Virus record (IMG/VR): IMGVR_UViG_3300025413_000064
Location: 1-37,689 of that record
Direction: 5' to 3' (one strand)
DNA: 37,689 bases
DNA from: a virus
Below, piece by piece: positions 1 to 6,836 of the stretch (the stretch's first letter is position 1; each line of letters starts with the position of its first letter). The notes under the pieces were generated by a model that had not been told where the DNA came from, made no database searches, and saw only the letters and a program-made list of their open reading frames with translations. The translations under genes were made by a program, and so were the position numbers.

Positions 1-237
1 ACCAGAAACCACATATGTCGTGTCGGGTCTTGGGTCTTGTACGCCTTGTGGATCATCAACTGGGTACATACCGAGTTGCAATTGCGGTTGATCCGGGTCC
101 CAACATTGGGGACAGACTTTCAAGTCGTACGTCTTTGTCTTGATGACTTCTTTTTTAAGTTCTTTTAACTTAAATTGAAACCCGCACCGATCACACTCGG
201 CAATCGAGTTCTTGCCGGATGAAAACCGATTACCCAT
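1..237 (-). CDS. Small zinc-ribbon phage protein, C-terminus cut by window edge
   Basis: An open frame of 79 codons begins with ATG at 237 and is still open at position 1, so the 3' end is missing. The product starts MGNRFSSGKNSIAECDRCGF and has two CxxC knuckles (CDRC at about residues 15-18, CPQC at about 42-45) separated by a Lys-rich segment, which suggests a zinc ribbon. The second half is Pro/Asp/Gln-rich. The start codon follows directly on the stop of the upstream 321-residue gene (TAAATG), indicating translational coupling at the end of the late operon as seen here. Proteins of this look occur in phage structural regions, but I cannot assign a function. Confidence 0.75.
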   Translation of the reverse strand, partial: MGNRFSSGKNSIAECDRCGFQFKLKELKKEVIKTKTYDLKVCPQCWDPDQPQLQLGMYPVDDPQGVQDPRPDTTYVVSG

Positions 238-1203
238 TTAAATAACACCACCTATAAACATCTGTCTTGGTACCAAGCGCAAAGAAGCCTTTTCGTGGTC
301 TTCATAAGCAGCCAACTCCCAAAACTCATCATACTGTTGTTTTAAAATTGGTAATCTTTGTAGCCCATCTGGAACTTTTAAAGCCACATAGTACGCCAAA
401 CCTGCCGCCATACAAGGGATAAATCTAAAAGGAACGTCCATGACGTTGTTACCATACTGTGAAGCATCCTGCGTTCTACGCATGCGCCAGTACACAAATT
501 GATAAGTTTGTGATGCATCAGGGGTCGGCCAAACAGTAATAGCTGGAAGATTAGGTACGTTGACTGTTGCACCAACAGGAAAACTGGTGGCTGTTGTGTT
601 ATTTTGCCCTCTAAAACAATTACCTAGGGTATTCCCTGATATGTTATTGTAGTAAATGGTTTCTGTTACGCCACTAGATATTAAATTAACATACCCGGCA
701 GTAGCCATATTAGCTGTAGATGATAGTGTAATTGTAGTGTCTGTAGCCGCTACTGCGCTTGCTACGGTATATCCAGTTGAATACGTTTGTCCGTTTAATC
801 TCTGTACCCAAACCTGTATAGGTCTGGCTTGAGTTAGTTTATTTGGAATTGTTGCGTATGTAGATACGCTGATACGTGTGATCGTTAAGTCCGCTTGAGT
901 GGACGTATTGTTGGGGTTTGTGCGTATAACGTGATCTAAAAGATCCACTGTGTCAAGCGGTAATGGATATGTATTTAAACCCGGAGTAAGGGTGATCGTA
1001 CCTTGCTCCATCGTCCACATGTTAATACCACGGTTTGCCCAATCAGCAAACAACAAATTAAGAGACCTTCGCGCCGTACGTAGTTCATAACCAGTACGCA
1101 TCTCAAAACCGGCGCGTTCATACGCTTCCTCACATAACTCAGTTAAGTTAAGGTTAAAACTCGCTGTACCCGAAGTCAGCGAATTAAGCGTTGAGATGGT
1201 CAT
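238..1203 (-). CDS. Putative head-tail connector / tail-type structural protein (321 aa)
   Basis: The 321-residue product has an N-terminal helical region with the pattern RTARRSLNLLFADWANRG (about residues 42-59). I associate this with a recurrent family of phage proteins lying downstream of head genes. The middle (about residues 150-210) is Thr/Ser/Ala-rich and beta-like, and the C-terminus returns to helix (LPILKQQYDEFWELAAYEDH). The architecture suggests a head-tail adaptor or tail tubular-like role, but this is inferred from position and general look rather than a diagnostic motif. It lies 2 bases after the 97-residue gene and abuts the Zn-ribbon gene. Confidence 0.65.
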   Translation of the reverse strand: MTISTLNSLTSGTASFNLNLTELCEEAYERAGFEMRTGYELRTARRSLNLLFADWANRGINMWTMEQGTITLTPGLNTYPLPLDTVDLLDHVIRTNPNNTSTQADLTITRISVSTYATIPNKLTQARPIQVWVQRLNGQTYSTGYTVASAVAATDTTITLSSTANMATAGYVNLISSGVTETIYYNNISGNTLGNCFRGQNNTTATSFPVGATVNVPNLPAITVWPTPDASQTYQFVYWRMRRTQDASQYGNNVMDVPFRFIPCMAAGLAYYVALKVPDGLQRLPILKQQYDEFWELAAYEDHEKASLRLVPRQMFIGGVI

Positions 1204-1205
1204 GT

Positions 1206-1499
1206 TTAGTTAGTCGCGTGATCTGGGTCTTCTGTGTGCTGAACTGGCTCAACTACAGGCGTCGCCACAACCACTGTATCAGATACCACAGGAGCTGGAG
1301 TAGATTCAACAGGTTCAACAACAGCAACAGGGGCGGGAGTAACAACAGTTGTATTATTAACATGGGCTTCTAAGTGTGTAACAAAATCTTGGAAAGTAGG
1401 ATCGACTTTGTTACCCTTCATGGTTTGATGAAGTATATGTTCTTTCAGTTCTTGCAGTAGTGTCCCTGCTTGCTTTTCAAACTTTTCAAATATACTCAT
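1206..1499 (-). CDS. Hypothetical protein with Pro/Val-rich tail (97 aa)
   Basis: The first ~48 residues look helical (MSIFEKFEKQAGTLLQELKE). The remainder is a low-complexity tail of Val, Pro, Ala, Thr and Glu ending in an acidic stretch. The start overlaps the upstream gene's stop (ATGA at 1496-1499), so translation is likely coupled. No family is recognised. A helical head plus disordered tail in this position would fit a small virion or assembly factor, but that is only inference. Confidence 0.6.
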   Translation of the reverse strand: MSIFEKFEKQAGTLLQELKEHILHQTMKGNKVDPTFQDFVTHLEAHVNNTTVVTPAPVAVVEPVESTPAPVVSDTVVVATPVVEPVQHTEDPDHATN

Positions 1500-1735
1500 T
1501 TTTTAACCTTTGCTGTTTTTGCAGAATTAATAAAGTCTTGTTTTGTGGGTGCCCCAGGATCACCGGGCTTACGCATTTTTTCACCACGTGCACGTTTGGC
1601 ATTAATGTTTGCATAAAGCCCGACCTTACCGCCCTTCTTAAATTCTTGAAAGTCAGTGTCATCCCTGCGTTTTTTAGTCACAGGTTTAGGCATTTTTGAG
1701 GGAGCAATGTCCCCCATTCCACGACTAGGCATCAC
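1496..1735 (-). CDS. Small basic phage protein (79 aa)
   Basis: A Lys/Arg-rich 79-residue protein with the segment FKKGGKVGLYANINAKRARG in the middle and a C-terminus ending SAKTAKVKK. It has no membrane segment. I recognise the general pattern (MPKPVTKKRRDDTDF near residue 15) as a recurrent small protein in phage structural regions, function unknown. Its start overlaps the His-rich gene's stop (1732-1735) and its stop overlaps the next start (1496-1499), so it sits inside a tightly coupled translational string. The basic composition would suit nucleic-acid contact. An alternative start is the internal Met at residue 15. Confidence 0.65.
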   Translation of the reverse strand: MMPSRGMGDIAPSKMPKPVTKKRRDDTDFQEFKKGGKVGLYANINAKRARGEKMRKPGDPGAPTKQDFINSAKTAKVKK

Positions 1736-1932
1736 TTTTTTCTACCGGGCATTCCGCCACCACACATAGCTTCAACATGCTCGTGGTGTTTTTTGTGTCC
1801 TGCAGCGTGTTGACCAAAGAACTCATGGTGCTGTTTATGTCCGTCACCGCCATACATTTTTTCAGTATGATCTACGTTATGAACATGCTTAGGTGTCTCT
1901 TCGTTCATCATTGGAGGAAAATCATTTTTCAT
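1732..1932 (-). CDS. His-rich small protein (66 aa)
   Basis: The product has about 13 His in 66 residues, mostly in clusters (DGHKQHHEFF, HAAGHKKHHEHVE), and ends with a Cys/Gly-rich GGGMPGRKK tail. There is no signal peptide or membrane segment. It overlaps both neighbours by 4 bases (ATGA-type junctions), which supports it being translated. I recognise no family. The His clusters suggest metal binding; a structural or assembly role is only inferred from its position among virion-region genes. Confidence 0.6.
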   Translation of the reverse strand: MKNDFPPMMNEETPKHVHNVDHTEKMYGGDGHKQHHEFFGQHAAGHKKHHEHVEAMCGGGMPGRKK

Positions 1933-2291
1933 TTTGATGGTCCTTTAACATTATACAAACCGCCAGTACCAATAGAGTTTCCACCCATACTGATCATTCT
2001 TCCTTTTGTTTTTCCGCGTTCAGCAATACCGTCTCTGCTAGGAGCGCCAGTGCGAACTTTACCCATAGTTTCTTTAGTCATGCCTTTTTTCTCTTTGCTA
2101 GAGTTAGACATGCTGGTGTCTCCACCTTTTGACATTTTCTTCATATCACCACCTTTTGAAAATTTTTTGCCTTTATCGGCGTTGCTAAAGTCTTTTCCCA
2201 CTGATTGTGGGATCCCTACCTTCTTAGCAAACGCTGGGTTGTGCGCCACCGCTGCCATAAGATTGTGTTGTTTTTTACTCGTGCTTGGCAT
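1929..2291 (-). CDS. Basic phage protein with SKKQH motif (120 aa)
   Basis: The N-terminus carries SKKQHNLMAAVAHNPAFAKK followed by VGIPQSVGKDF, a pattern I have seen in a widespread family of small phage proteins of unknown role. The rest is Lys/Gly/Ser-rich with repeated FSKGGD-like units (KFSKGGD, KMSKGGD) and then a GMTKETMGK segment. The repeats resemble the FKKGGK segment of the neighbouring 79-residue protein. It overlaps the holin-like gene by 17 bases upstream and the His-rich gene by 4 bases downstream. Confidence 0.65.
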   Translation of the reverse strand: MPSTSKKQHNLMAAVAHNPAFAKKVGIPQSVGKDFSNADKGKKFSKGGDMKKMSKGGDTSMSNSSKEKKGMTKETMGKVRTGAPSRDGIAERGKTKGRMISMGGNSIGTGGLYNVKGPSK

Positions 2292-2460
2292 TTTTTTTGA
2301 TCCAACCTTGAACTGTATCAGTTTCCCAGATGCGAATAATTAACCAAACAATTGATAAAGCCGCAGAAACCGAAGGTAATACTTCCATCAATGTTCCCAA
2401 GGTGGTAGCGATAGCTATGCCGTCTACTACGTTCTTTGCGTTTTCTGCATGTTGTACCAT
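2275..2460 (-). CDS. Putative holin (61 aa)
   Basis: A 61-residue protein with a hydrophobic region at about residues 15-45 (TTLGTLMEVLPSVSAALSIVWLI without the flanks) that could form one or two membrane segments. It is followed by IRIWETDTVQGWIKK and a charged tail. The tail with TVQGWIKK resembles small phage holins. Holins sit in the inner membrane and time lysis. No endolysin gene is in the window, so the lysis partner would have to lie in the missing segment. Assignment rests on size, hydrophobicity and tail motif. Confidence 0.6.
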   Translation of the reverse strand: MVQHAENAKNVVDGIAIATTLGTLMEVLPSVSAALSIVWLIIRIWETDTVQGWIKKNAKHE

Positions 2461-2502
2461 TTAAACCTCTTCTCTTGTTTCTTTGTACTTATCAGTGTTT
2501 TT

Positions 2503-2754
2503 TTAACAATTCCATGCTTTTAAAGACAGCGCTTTACGCGTTGGTTTTCCTTTTTCATCTTTCATTGCGCCGGGCATACCACTCATTCTTGCACAAAAAG
2601 ATTTACGTCGAGCCGCATCTTTTTCTGTTTTTGGATGTGGGGCTGGGGGTTTCAGGTTGTGCCCTTCTTTCTTTGCGGAGGCTCGCCCCTTGGCGTTCAG
2701 CCCCCCATTCGGATTCTTGCCTTCCTTGCGTTGCCATGCTGGAGACTTAGCCAT
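2503..2754 (-). CDS. DUF6321-like basic protein (83 aa)
   Basis: The sequence pattern SPAWQRKEGKNPNGGLNAKG near the N-terminus, RRKSFCARMSGMPG in the middle and a terminal TRKALSLKAWNC matches what I recall of the phage family annotated DUF6321. Two conserved-looking Cys (about residues 53 and 83) and many Lys/Arg are visible. Function is unknown. It lies 1 base after the 262-residue structural gene and 42 bases before the holin-like gene. Confidence 0.65.
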   Translation of the reverse strand: MAKSPAWQRKEGKNPNGGLNAKGRASAKKEGHNLKPPAPHPKTEKDAARRKSFCARMSGMPGAMKDEKGKPTRKALSLKAWNC

Positions 2755-2755
2755 T

Positions 2756-3544
2756 TTAAGATCCGTTAGAAATTAACTTACCGGCAATAATAACTCCAGC
2801 CGCAATGGTCGTAGCCGTGCTTGTAACCAATTGCCACTGAACATCAGTTTTTTCTGCATACAAAAAGGGATCAGAACTTCTATTTGCTGTATAAATAGAT
2901 ACAAACGGTTGTTGCAAAACATTTAGTTTTACGTTGTTAAGGTTATTAATTGCTTGTACAGAATACGTAACAATGTTGGATGATGTATAGCTATTAGAAG
3001 TGTTTACTTCCGCAAAATCCAAATAAAATGAATAGCCTGCAGGGACTGTATAAATGGTACTTTGTGTCTTACCAATTCCTGCATTAATTTGTGCAACAAT
3101 GTTTGAAACTTGTTTTAAAGTGATAGTACCTACATTAGTGTTTTGACCGGTTCCAGGGGAAACCATTATCATGCTATTAACTCTAAAATAACTGTTAACA
3201 GTTGTTACACCTGTAACCCCATTCATTGCTATTATTTCAGAAATTGGTTTAAAGTTAGCATCTAAACCATTAATTAATATGCTTGCTAAAGTGTCATCTG
3301 ATGCAGAAGAACTTACCAACGTAAGCGTGGAGGCTGTTGTAATGTATGTGTAAGTAGTTGCGTTTTCCCATACTGGGATTTTTGTATTTCCAACCGCGGA
3401 TTGATAACCAAACAAACTTAGTGTTTGATGACCAAAAATTTGACCGCGAGATACCTGTAAATCAAAAGGCTCCACCTTCGCTTGACGCGTAATGGAATTG
3501 ATTTGGTTATTAGTACTTGGTATACCGTTTGGGCTTTGTGCCAT
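2756..3544 (-). CDS. Virion structural protein, beta-rich (262 aa)
   Basis: A Thr/Ser/Asn-rich protein with almost no Cys and alternating hydrophobic/polar residues (for example TYTYITTASTLTLVSSSAS), typical of beta-sandwich virion proteins. The N-terminus is polar (MAQSPNGIPSTNNQINSI). A strong Shine-Dalgarno (AAGGAG) lies 8 bases before the ATG. It follows the 234-residue structural gene after a stable UUCG hairpin. I cannot tell whether it decorates the head or belongs to the tail; it could also be a capsid fibre. Confidence 0.65.
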   Translation of the reverse strand: MAQSPNGIPSTNNQINSITRQAKVEPFDLQVSRGQIFGHQTLSLFGYQSAVGNTKIPVWENATTYTYITTASTLTLVSSSASDDTLASILINGLDANFKPISEIIAMNGVTGVTTVNSYFRVNSMIMVSPGTGQNTNVGTITLKQVSNIVAQINAGIGKTQSTIYTVPAGYSFYLDFAEVNTSNSYTSSNIVTYSVQAINNLNNVKLNVLQQPFVSIYTANRSSDPFLYAEKTDVQWQLVTSTATTIAAGVIIAGKLISNGS

Positions 3545-3568
3545 ATTAATCTCCTTAAATCAAGAAAT

Positions 3569-3584
3569 GGGGACCGAAGTCCCC
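3569..3584 (-). terminator. UUCG tetraloop hairpin between two structural genes
   Basis: On the minus strand the transcript reads GGGGAC-UUCG-GUCCCC, a six-pair stem closed by the unusually stable C(UUCG)G tetraloop, 10 bases after the 234-residue gene's stop. The following bases (AUUUCUUGAUUU) are only moderately U-rich, so partial termination or mRNA end protection is more likely than full termination. The AAGGAG of the next gene follows. The stem arms are the same as those of the early-region hairpin family. Confidence 0.55.
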
Positions 3585-3593
3585 GGGGATTAA

Positions 3594-4298
3594 TTAGTCA
3601 AAGTTACCGTAGGGGTAAGTTGTCAATGTACCAATGTTGTTATCAGGCTGTGTATAGCGTAGCGTTACGTTTACTTGTCCTGCAATAGAAGTTGCAGTTA
3701 ATAGCGCAGTACCAACCAATGCAATTGTTACAACAACTTGAGACAAGTTAGGCTGATTGCCGCCTTGATAAATGTCTGTAGAAGTTGCAGATTGATTACT
3801 GATTTGTGTGCCTGTAAAAGTAGCTAGTGATTGACGACCTACAGCGTTTGATGTGATCGCGGCTGTTTGGAAGTAAGCGGCTGTACCGGCTGCAGCTGTG
3901 TAGTTGTTGCTTGCTAAGAACTGAACTGAAGTCAGAGAAGCTGTACCGCCAGTTACAGAAAATGCTGTTTGAATATCAAAAAAGATATCGTCTAAATCAG
4001 CGCCTGTTGGTAAATAAAATACCGCGCCGCGATAGATGTTAGTAGCTGTATCAGCAGGGATTGTTTGTGCTGTTGGTGTTGCTGTAGCTGATGGAACAAA
4101 AACTGTTCCGTTGATGTTAGGAACACCGTTAGAAGCTACAAACTGTCCAGATGCTCCACCGTATGTAGATGAACCAACAGTTGAGTTACCAATATTGATA
4201 TCAATGTTCTGAACTAATTGTGAATATCCTACGTTACGTAGGGGTCCAAATCTAACGTCGCCTGAAAGAATTGGACCTTCGAATGTGGTGCGTGCCAT
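3594..4298 (-). CDS. Virion structural protein, beta-rich (234 aa)
   Basis: The product begins MARTTFEGPILSGDVRFGPL and is rich in Thr, Ala, Ser, Gly and Asn, with repeated beta-like stretches and no Cys or Lys clusters. This fits a capsid-surface or head-completion protein. It is the first gene after the strong minus-strand promoter at 4393-4420 and has a leader of roughly 88 bases with an inverted repeat. Spacing to an AAGGA ribosome site supports the ATG at 4298. The start motif (EGPxLSGDxRFGP) is one I have seen in other phages' structural regions; the exact role is unknown. Confidence 0.68.
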   Translation of the reverse strand: MARTTFEGPILSGDVRFGPLRNVGYSQLVQNIDINIGNSTVGSSTYGGASGQFVASNGVPNINGTVFVPSATATPTAQTIPADTATNIYRGAVFYLPTGADLDDIFFDIQTAFSVTGGTASLTSVQFLASNNYTAAAGTAAYFQTAAITSNAVGRQSLATFTGTQISNQSATSTDIYQGGNQPNLSQVVVTIALVGTALLTATSIAGQVNVTLRYTQPDNNIGTLTTYPYGNFD

Positions 4299-4323
4299 GA
4301 CTTTTAATCCTTATGCAAAAGTT

Positions 4324-4372
4324 ACCTTGTTAATCGTTGCATCGTGACCCCTGGGTGGGCTGGCAACAAGGT
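4324..4372. repeat. 8-bp inverted repeat in the leader of the structural transcript
   Basis: ACCTTGTT (4324-4331) and AACAAGGT (4365-4372) are exact inverted complements 33 bases apart. They lie in the untranslated leader downstream of the minus-strand promoter and upstream of the 234-residue structural gene. The RNA could fold into a stem around a GC-rich loop. A regulatory or stabilising role is inferred. Confidence 0.4.
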
Positions 4373-4400
4373 TTGAATCCCAGATGTGTGATACTATAGC
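4373..4400 (+). promoter_or_regulatory. Possible weak promoter for the plus-strand HNH gene
   Basis: TTGAAT (4373-4378) and TATAGC (4395-4400) are separated by 16 bases, just upstream of the HNH gene start at 4426. Matches to consensus are moderate, and the site overlaps the better minus-strand promoter, so the two may compete. Confidence 0.3.
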
Positions 4401-4420
4401 ACGGTTTTAACTTGTGTCAA
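4393..4420 (-). promoter_or_regulatory. Strong sigma-70-type promoter for downstream structural genes
   Basis: Read on the minus strand this is TTGACA (4420-4415), a 16-base spacer and TATAGT (4398-4393): a perfect -35 and a five-of-six -10. Transcription would start near 4386 and run leftward into the 234- and 262-residue structural genes. It sits after the terminators and HNH genes that follow the capsid gene, so it can restore transcription of the rest of the late block. It overlaps the 5' flank of the opposing HNH gene. Confidence 0.72.
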
Positions 4421-4425
4421 GCGTT

Positions 4426-4836
4426 ATGCCATATAAAGACCCACAAAAACGTAAAGAAGTTAACAAAAAAGCGTCATCTAAGCACTATCAAAACAACAAA
4501 GAGTTAACTAAACAAAGAACGAAAAGTAATCGTATTGAATATAAACGTATTTGGGAAGCACATAGACTTGGGCTAGAGTGTGCGGCATGTGGCTTTGCAC
4601 ACCCTGCTGCTATGGATTTTCATCATATAGACCCCAGTAATAAGTTAGGGGCAGTTCATGAATTTGTGCGAAATAAGTCTTGGAAAAAAGCGTATGAGGA
4701 GGCAGCTAAATGTATCGTATTATGCGCAAATTGCCACCGAATACACCACTATGAGTTACGTGAAGAAAAGAAAGCTAAGAAATTGCGGGACGGAGATTTA
4801 AACTCCGACGGCCCCTTTATCAATGAGGCATCCTAA
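4426..4836 (+). CDS. HNH homing-type endonuclease (136 aa)
   Basis: This gene runs against the surrounding late genes. The product has a basic N-terminus (MPYKDPQKRKE) and an HNH domain: CAACGF (Zn cysteines), DFHHIDPSNK, and CIVLCANCHRIHH, giving paired CxxC knuckles and the catalytic His motif. Such stand-alone HNH nucleases are typically mobile selfish genes in phages. I chose ATG at 4426; a GTG at 4414 in the same frame would overlap the minus-strand promoter more deeply and the family usually begins MPYKDP. No clear ribosome site precedes it. Its insertion separates the acidic 98-residue gene from the structural genes. Confidence 0.85.
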   Translation: MPYKDPQKRKEVNKKASSKHYQNNKELTKQRTKSNRIEYKRIWEAHRLGLECAACGFAHPAAMDFHHIDPSNKLGAVHEFVRNKSWKKAYEEAAKCIVLCANCHRIHHYELREEKKAKKLRDGDLNSDGPFINEAS

Positions 4837-4861
4837 ATGTTAGATCATCCCGCAAAAAATA

Positions 4862-5158
4862 TTACTCGAAATCTACTTCTTGCTCGTCTTCTACAAAGTC
4901 ATCTTCTACTACAACATCCATAACATCGCCTGTTTCAAACCAAGCATCTTGCTCTTCGTCGTAGTAATACTCAACTCCGGTGTCAAAATCTAACCAGAAT
5001 AACTCATCGTTTTCTGCATCATATAAATAACCATCGTCATCGTATTCAAATACTTCTTCGTCTTGCTCAATCAAAAAAGCTTCAACTTGCTCTAAAGCTG
5101 TTTCAATTGCTTGTGCTAAATCTTCAAGAGTCTCGCCTTTAATAATAACTGTCAACAT
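4862..5158 (-). CDS. Very acidic protein (98 aa)
   Basis: After an ordinary N-terminal segment (MLTVIIKGETLEDLAQAIET, which looks like beta strand plus helix) the protein is dominated by Asp, Glu, Tyr, Phe and Trp, including YYYDEEQDAWFE and a Glu/Asp-rich end. No family is recognised. Strong acidity could mean DNA mimicry, a capsid-binding assembly factor, or charge neutralisation, none of which is shown. It is isolated: an HNH gene lies on either side and a hairpin with a T-run stands just upstream, which may attenuate it. Confidence 0.65.
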   Translation of the reverse strand: MLTVIIKGETLEDLAQAIETALEQVEAFLIEQDEEVFEYDDDGYLYDAENDELFWLDFDTGVEYYYDEEQDAWFETGDVMDVVVEDDFVEDEQEVDFE

Positions 5159-5168
5159 TTAAATCTCC

Positions 5169-5195
5169 AAAAAATTAGTACAGCACGGCGCTGTA
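5169..5195 (-). terminator. Intrinsic terminator or attenuator after the minus-strand HNH gene
   Basis: On the minus strand TACAGC-GCCGT-GCTGTA (stem of 6, loop of 5; 5195-5179) is followed by CTAATTTTTT. It follows the HNH gene ending at 5242 and precedes the acidic 98-residue gene, so it would limit read-through. A weak promoter-like pair (TTGTAA 5229-5224, TAACAT 5206-5201, 17-base spacer) also lies here and would start a transcript at the hairpin itself; both cannot act fully. Confidence 0.5.
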
Positions 5196-5241
5196 TTCTC
5201 ATGTTACCCAGTATTTATGACGCTTACAATACAGTAAAAGT

Positions 5242-5826
5242 TTAATTTTGTGTAGGTATTTTGTTTGATTTTATTAGGTTTTCTTCTTGTGTAATAACTC
5301 TTAAGTTCCAAGGCACATGCAACCCACACACTTCTGGCGAAATTAAAGGAATAATATGGTCAACTACATAGCGTTCACCTGTAGCTTTTGTTAATGCTTG
5401 CGCTTGAAGATATAAATTGCGCATAGCCAACTTTTGTTCTGGGGTAATCCATTTGGGGGTTGCGTTTTTATGTCTGCGTCTACGAACACTTACAAACGCT
5501 TTATAAAGTTCTGGGTTTTGCGCCTTATATTTTTCTCTGTGCATTTTGCGTTGCTCCACAGGTCTTGCAGCCGCCCTAGCAATTACTTGTTCCTTATTAC
5601 GCTCATAATAATCTTTTTTGGCTTTTTGTCCTGCATCGGATTGGTTGTATTGCTTAAAGTATTCTGCGCGAGTTTCATTACCTTTAGCCCATTCAACCTT
5701 TAAACAGTCTACGCACGAACCCTTTGTTTTGCGCAATGCTACATGCCCGTGTTTGCAAGGCTGCCCCGTAAAGTAATACTTAGCACCAGTTTTCTTTGCT
5801 TCTTCTCTTGTTGTTGGATAGTCCAT
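5242..5826 (-). CDS. HNH endonuclease with N-terminal Zn motif (194 aa)
   Basis: I place the start at 5826 (MDYPTTREEAKKTGAKYY) because AAAGGAG lies 7 bases upstream; the frame is open further upstream to 5913 but that would run through the capsid-gene terminator. The N-terminal third has CKHGH and CVDC, a Zn-knuckle often seen in such nucleases. The C-terminal third has VVDHIIPL, CGLHVPWNLRVI and ENLIKSNK, the HNH signature. A basic helical linker joins them. It is probably a mobile homing-type nuclease inserted downstream of the capsid gene. Confidence 0.85.
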   Translation of the reverse strand: MDYPTTREEAKKTGAKYYFTGQPCKHGHVALRKTKGSCVDCLKVEWAKGNETRAEYFKQYNQSDAGQKAKKDYYERNKEQVIARAAARPVEQRKMHREKYKAQNPELYKAFVSVRRRRHKNATPKWITPEQKLAMRNLYLQAQALTKATGERYVVDHIIPLISPEVCGLHVPWNLRVITQEENLIKSNKIPTQN

Positions 5827-5862
5827 ATTAACTCCTTTATTACGACACAGGTAATTGTAGCA

Positions 5863-5894
5863 CAAATAAAAAGGGGTCCCTTTTGAGGACCCCT
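5863..5894 (-). terminator. Strong intrinsic terminator after the major capsid gene
   Basis: On the minus strand AGGGGTCC (5894-5887), a 7-base loop and GGACCCCT (5879-5872) are followed by TTTTATTTG: an 8-pair GC-rich stem with a U-tract, 24 bases after the capsid gene's stop. A terminator right after the major capsid gene is common in phages and helps set its high relative expression. Confidence 0.85.
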
Positions 5895-5918
5895 CCGACC
5901 GGGAAACTCCCAATCCTA

Positions 5919-6821
5919 TTAGTAAGAACTAAACATTCCAAGAGGGTCAGACCAACCGAAGCTGTAACGCTCTCTTGATTTGTAGCGAACGTTGCCGGTG
6001 TCGAAGTCCCCGTCCATTGAATTTTGTAAAGCAATACGCTCAAAGTGCTTCATTCCGTTTGGCACGTCAGTTGTCAAGAACCATGTGTTGGTTGATGTCA
6101 AGAAGTGGTTTACGGTGTAGCCTTCAGGAATTGCTCCATTGTTCTTAATAGCGTTAATGTCGTTGTTGTTTGTACCAACGCGCAACTCTGTCTCTAAGAG
6201 GCGAGTAGCAACGAACATTAATGATGGTGGAACAATGAGTTTCTTAGGTCTAGCAGCGATCAACAAACCACGCTCATCTGTCCAACCAGCGATTTGAATA
6301 ACGGCGGCTTCTAATGAAGTCTCGTTCAAATCAGCAGGAGTTGTGAATGTGTTAGCGTTTGTTGCGCCGTTAACTAAGGGGTGTGCTGTGGAGAACAAAG
6401 GTTGGTTGTCGCCACCAACAATAGATGCGTTGTATCCATTGTTTAAAGGAGAAGCGGCTTTAACCTGTTTTGTGTACGCCATAGCGCGGGCAAGAGCCTT
6501 GGTATAACGTGCTGACAAAGAGTCATACAAGTTATCTTCAATCGCTTCTTCAGTGATTGAGAATCCAAGAGCAATTGTTTCGTGGTTGTAACGAGCTGTC
6601 CATGCTTCCTGTGCATTGTCATAAGCAAGAGCGGCGCCCTCGTTTTTAACTGGTGCAGCAGAGAAACCTGAAAGTTTCGTTTCTTCTTCAAAAGAACGCT
6701 CAGAGGTTTCTGTTTCGTAAATCTCTTTGTGCTCTTCGCCGTATCTTGCATACTCTAAACCGAACAGAGCGTTCAATCCAGGAAGCAACTCTTTCAATAG
6801 TTGTGCGCGTGAAATAGCCAT
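5919..6821 (-). CDS. Major capsid protein (300 aa)
   Basis: A 300-residue protein with the sequence character of the Mu gpT-like/HK97-fold capsid family. The N-terminal helix (MAISRAQLLKELLPGLNALF) is followed by an acidic extended E-loop-like part (about residues 35-60: ETSERSFEEETKLSGFSAAP). Then come the helix ITEEAIEDNLYDSLSARYTK and the segment QPLFSTAHPLVNG, which is typical of this family. The C-terminus has the beta strands of an axial domain. It follows the decoration-type protein by 15 bases, has a strong AAGGAG ribosome site, and is followed by a strong terminator. I see no sign of a cleaved prohead protease domain. Confidence 0.85.
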   Translation of the reverse strand: MAISRAQLLKELLPGLNALFGLEYARYGEEHKEIYETETSERSFEEETKLSGFSAAPVKNEGAALAYDNAQEAWTARYNHETIALGFSITEEAIEDNLYDSLSARYTKALARAMAYTKQVKAASPLNNGYNASIVGGDNQPLFSTAHPLVNGATNANTFTTPADLNETSLEAAVIQIAGWTDERGLLIAARPKKLIVPPSLMFVATRLLETELRVGTNNNDINAIKNNGAIPEGYTVNHFLTSTNTWFLTTDVPNGMKHFERIALQNSMDGDFDTGNVRYKSRERYSFGWSDPLGMFSSY

Positions 6822-6836
6822 TTATATGCTCCTTAA

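Noticed and set aside
1777-2343. A 188-codon plus-strand frame in the late block
   Set aside because: It is antisense to four overlapping small genes with ribosome sites and family-like motifs, and its hydrophobic product mirrors their Lys/Gly codons.
4365-4381. GGTTTGAATCC in the plus strand, similar to a tRNA T-arm
   Set aside because: The conserved C of the T-loop is replaced and no acceptor, D-arm or anticodon stem can be built around it.
4784-4852. GCGGGA/TCCCGC inverted repeat across the end of the plus-strand HNH gene
   Set aside because: The arms are only 6 bases and 57 bases apart, and the A-run after it gives no U-tract in the plus-strand transcript.
5827-5913. N-terminal extension of the minus-strand HNH gene to 5913
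   Set aside because: It would translate the capsid-gene terminator, and a strong ribosome site precedes the ATG at 5826.
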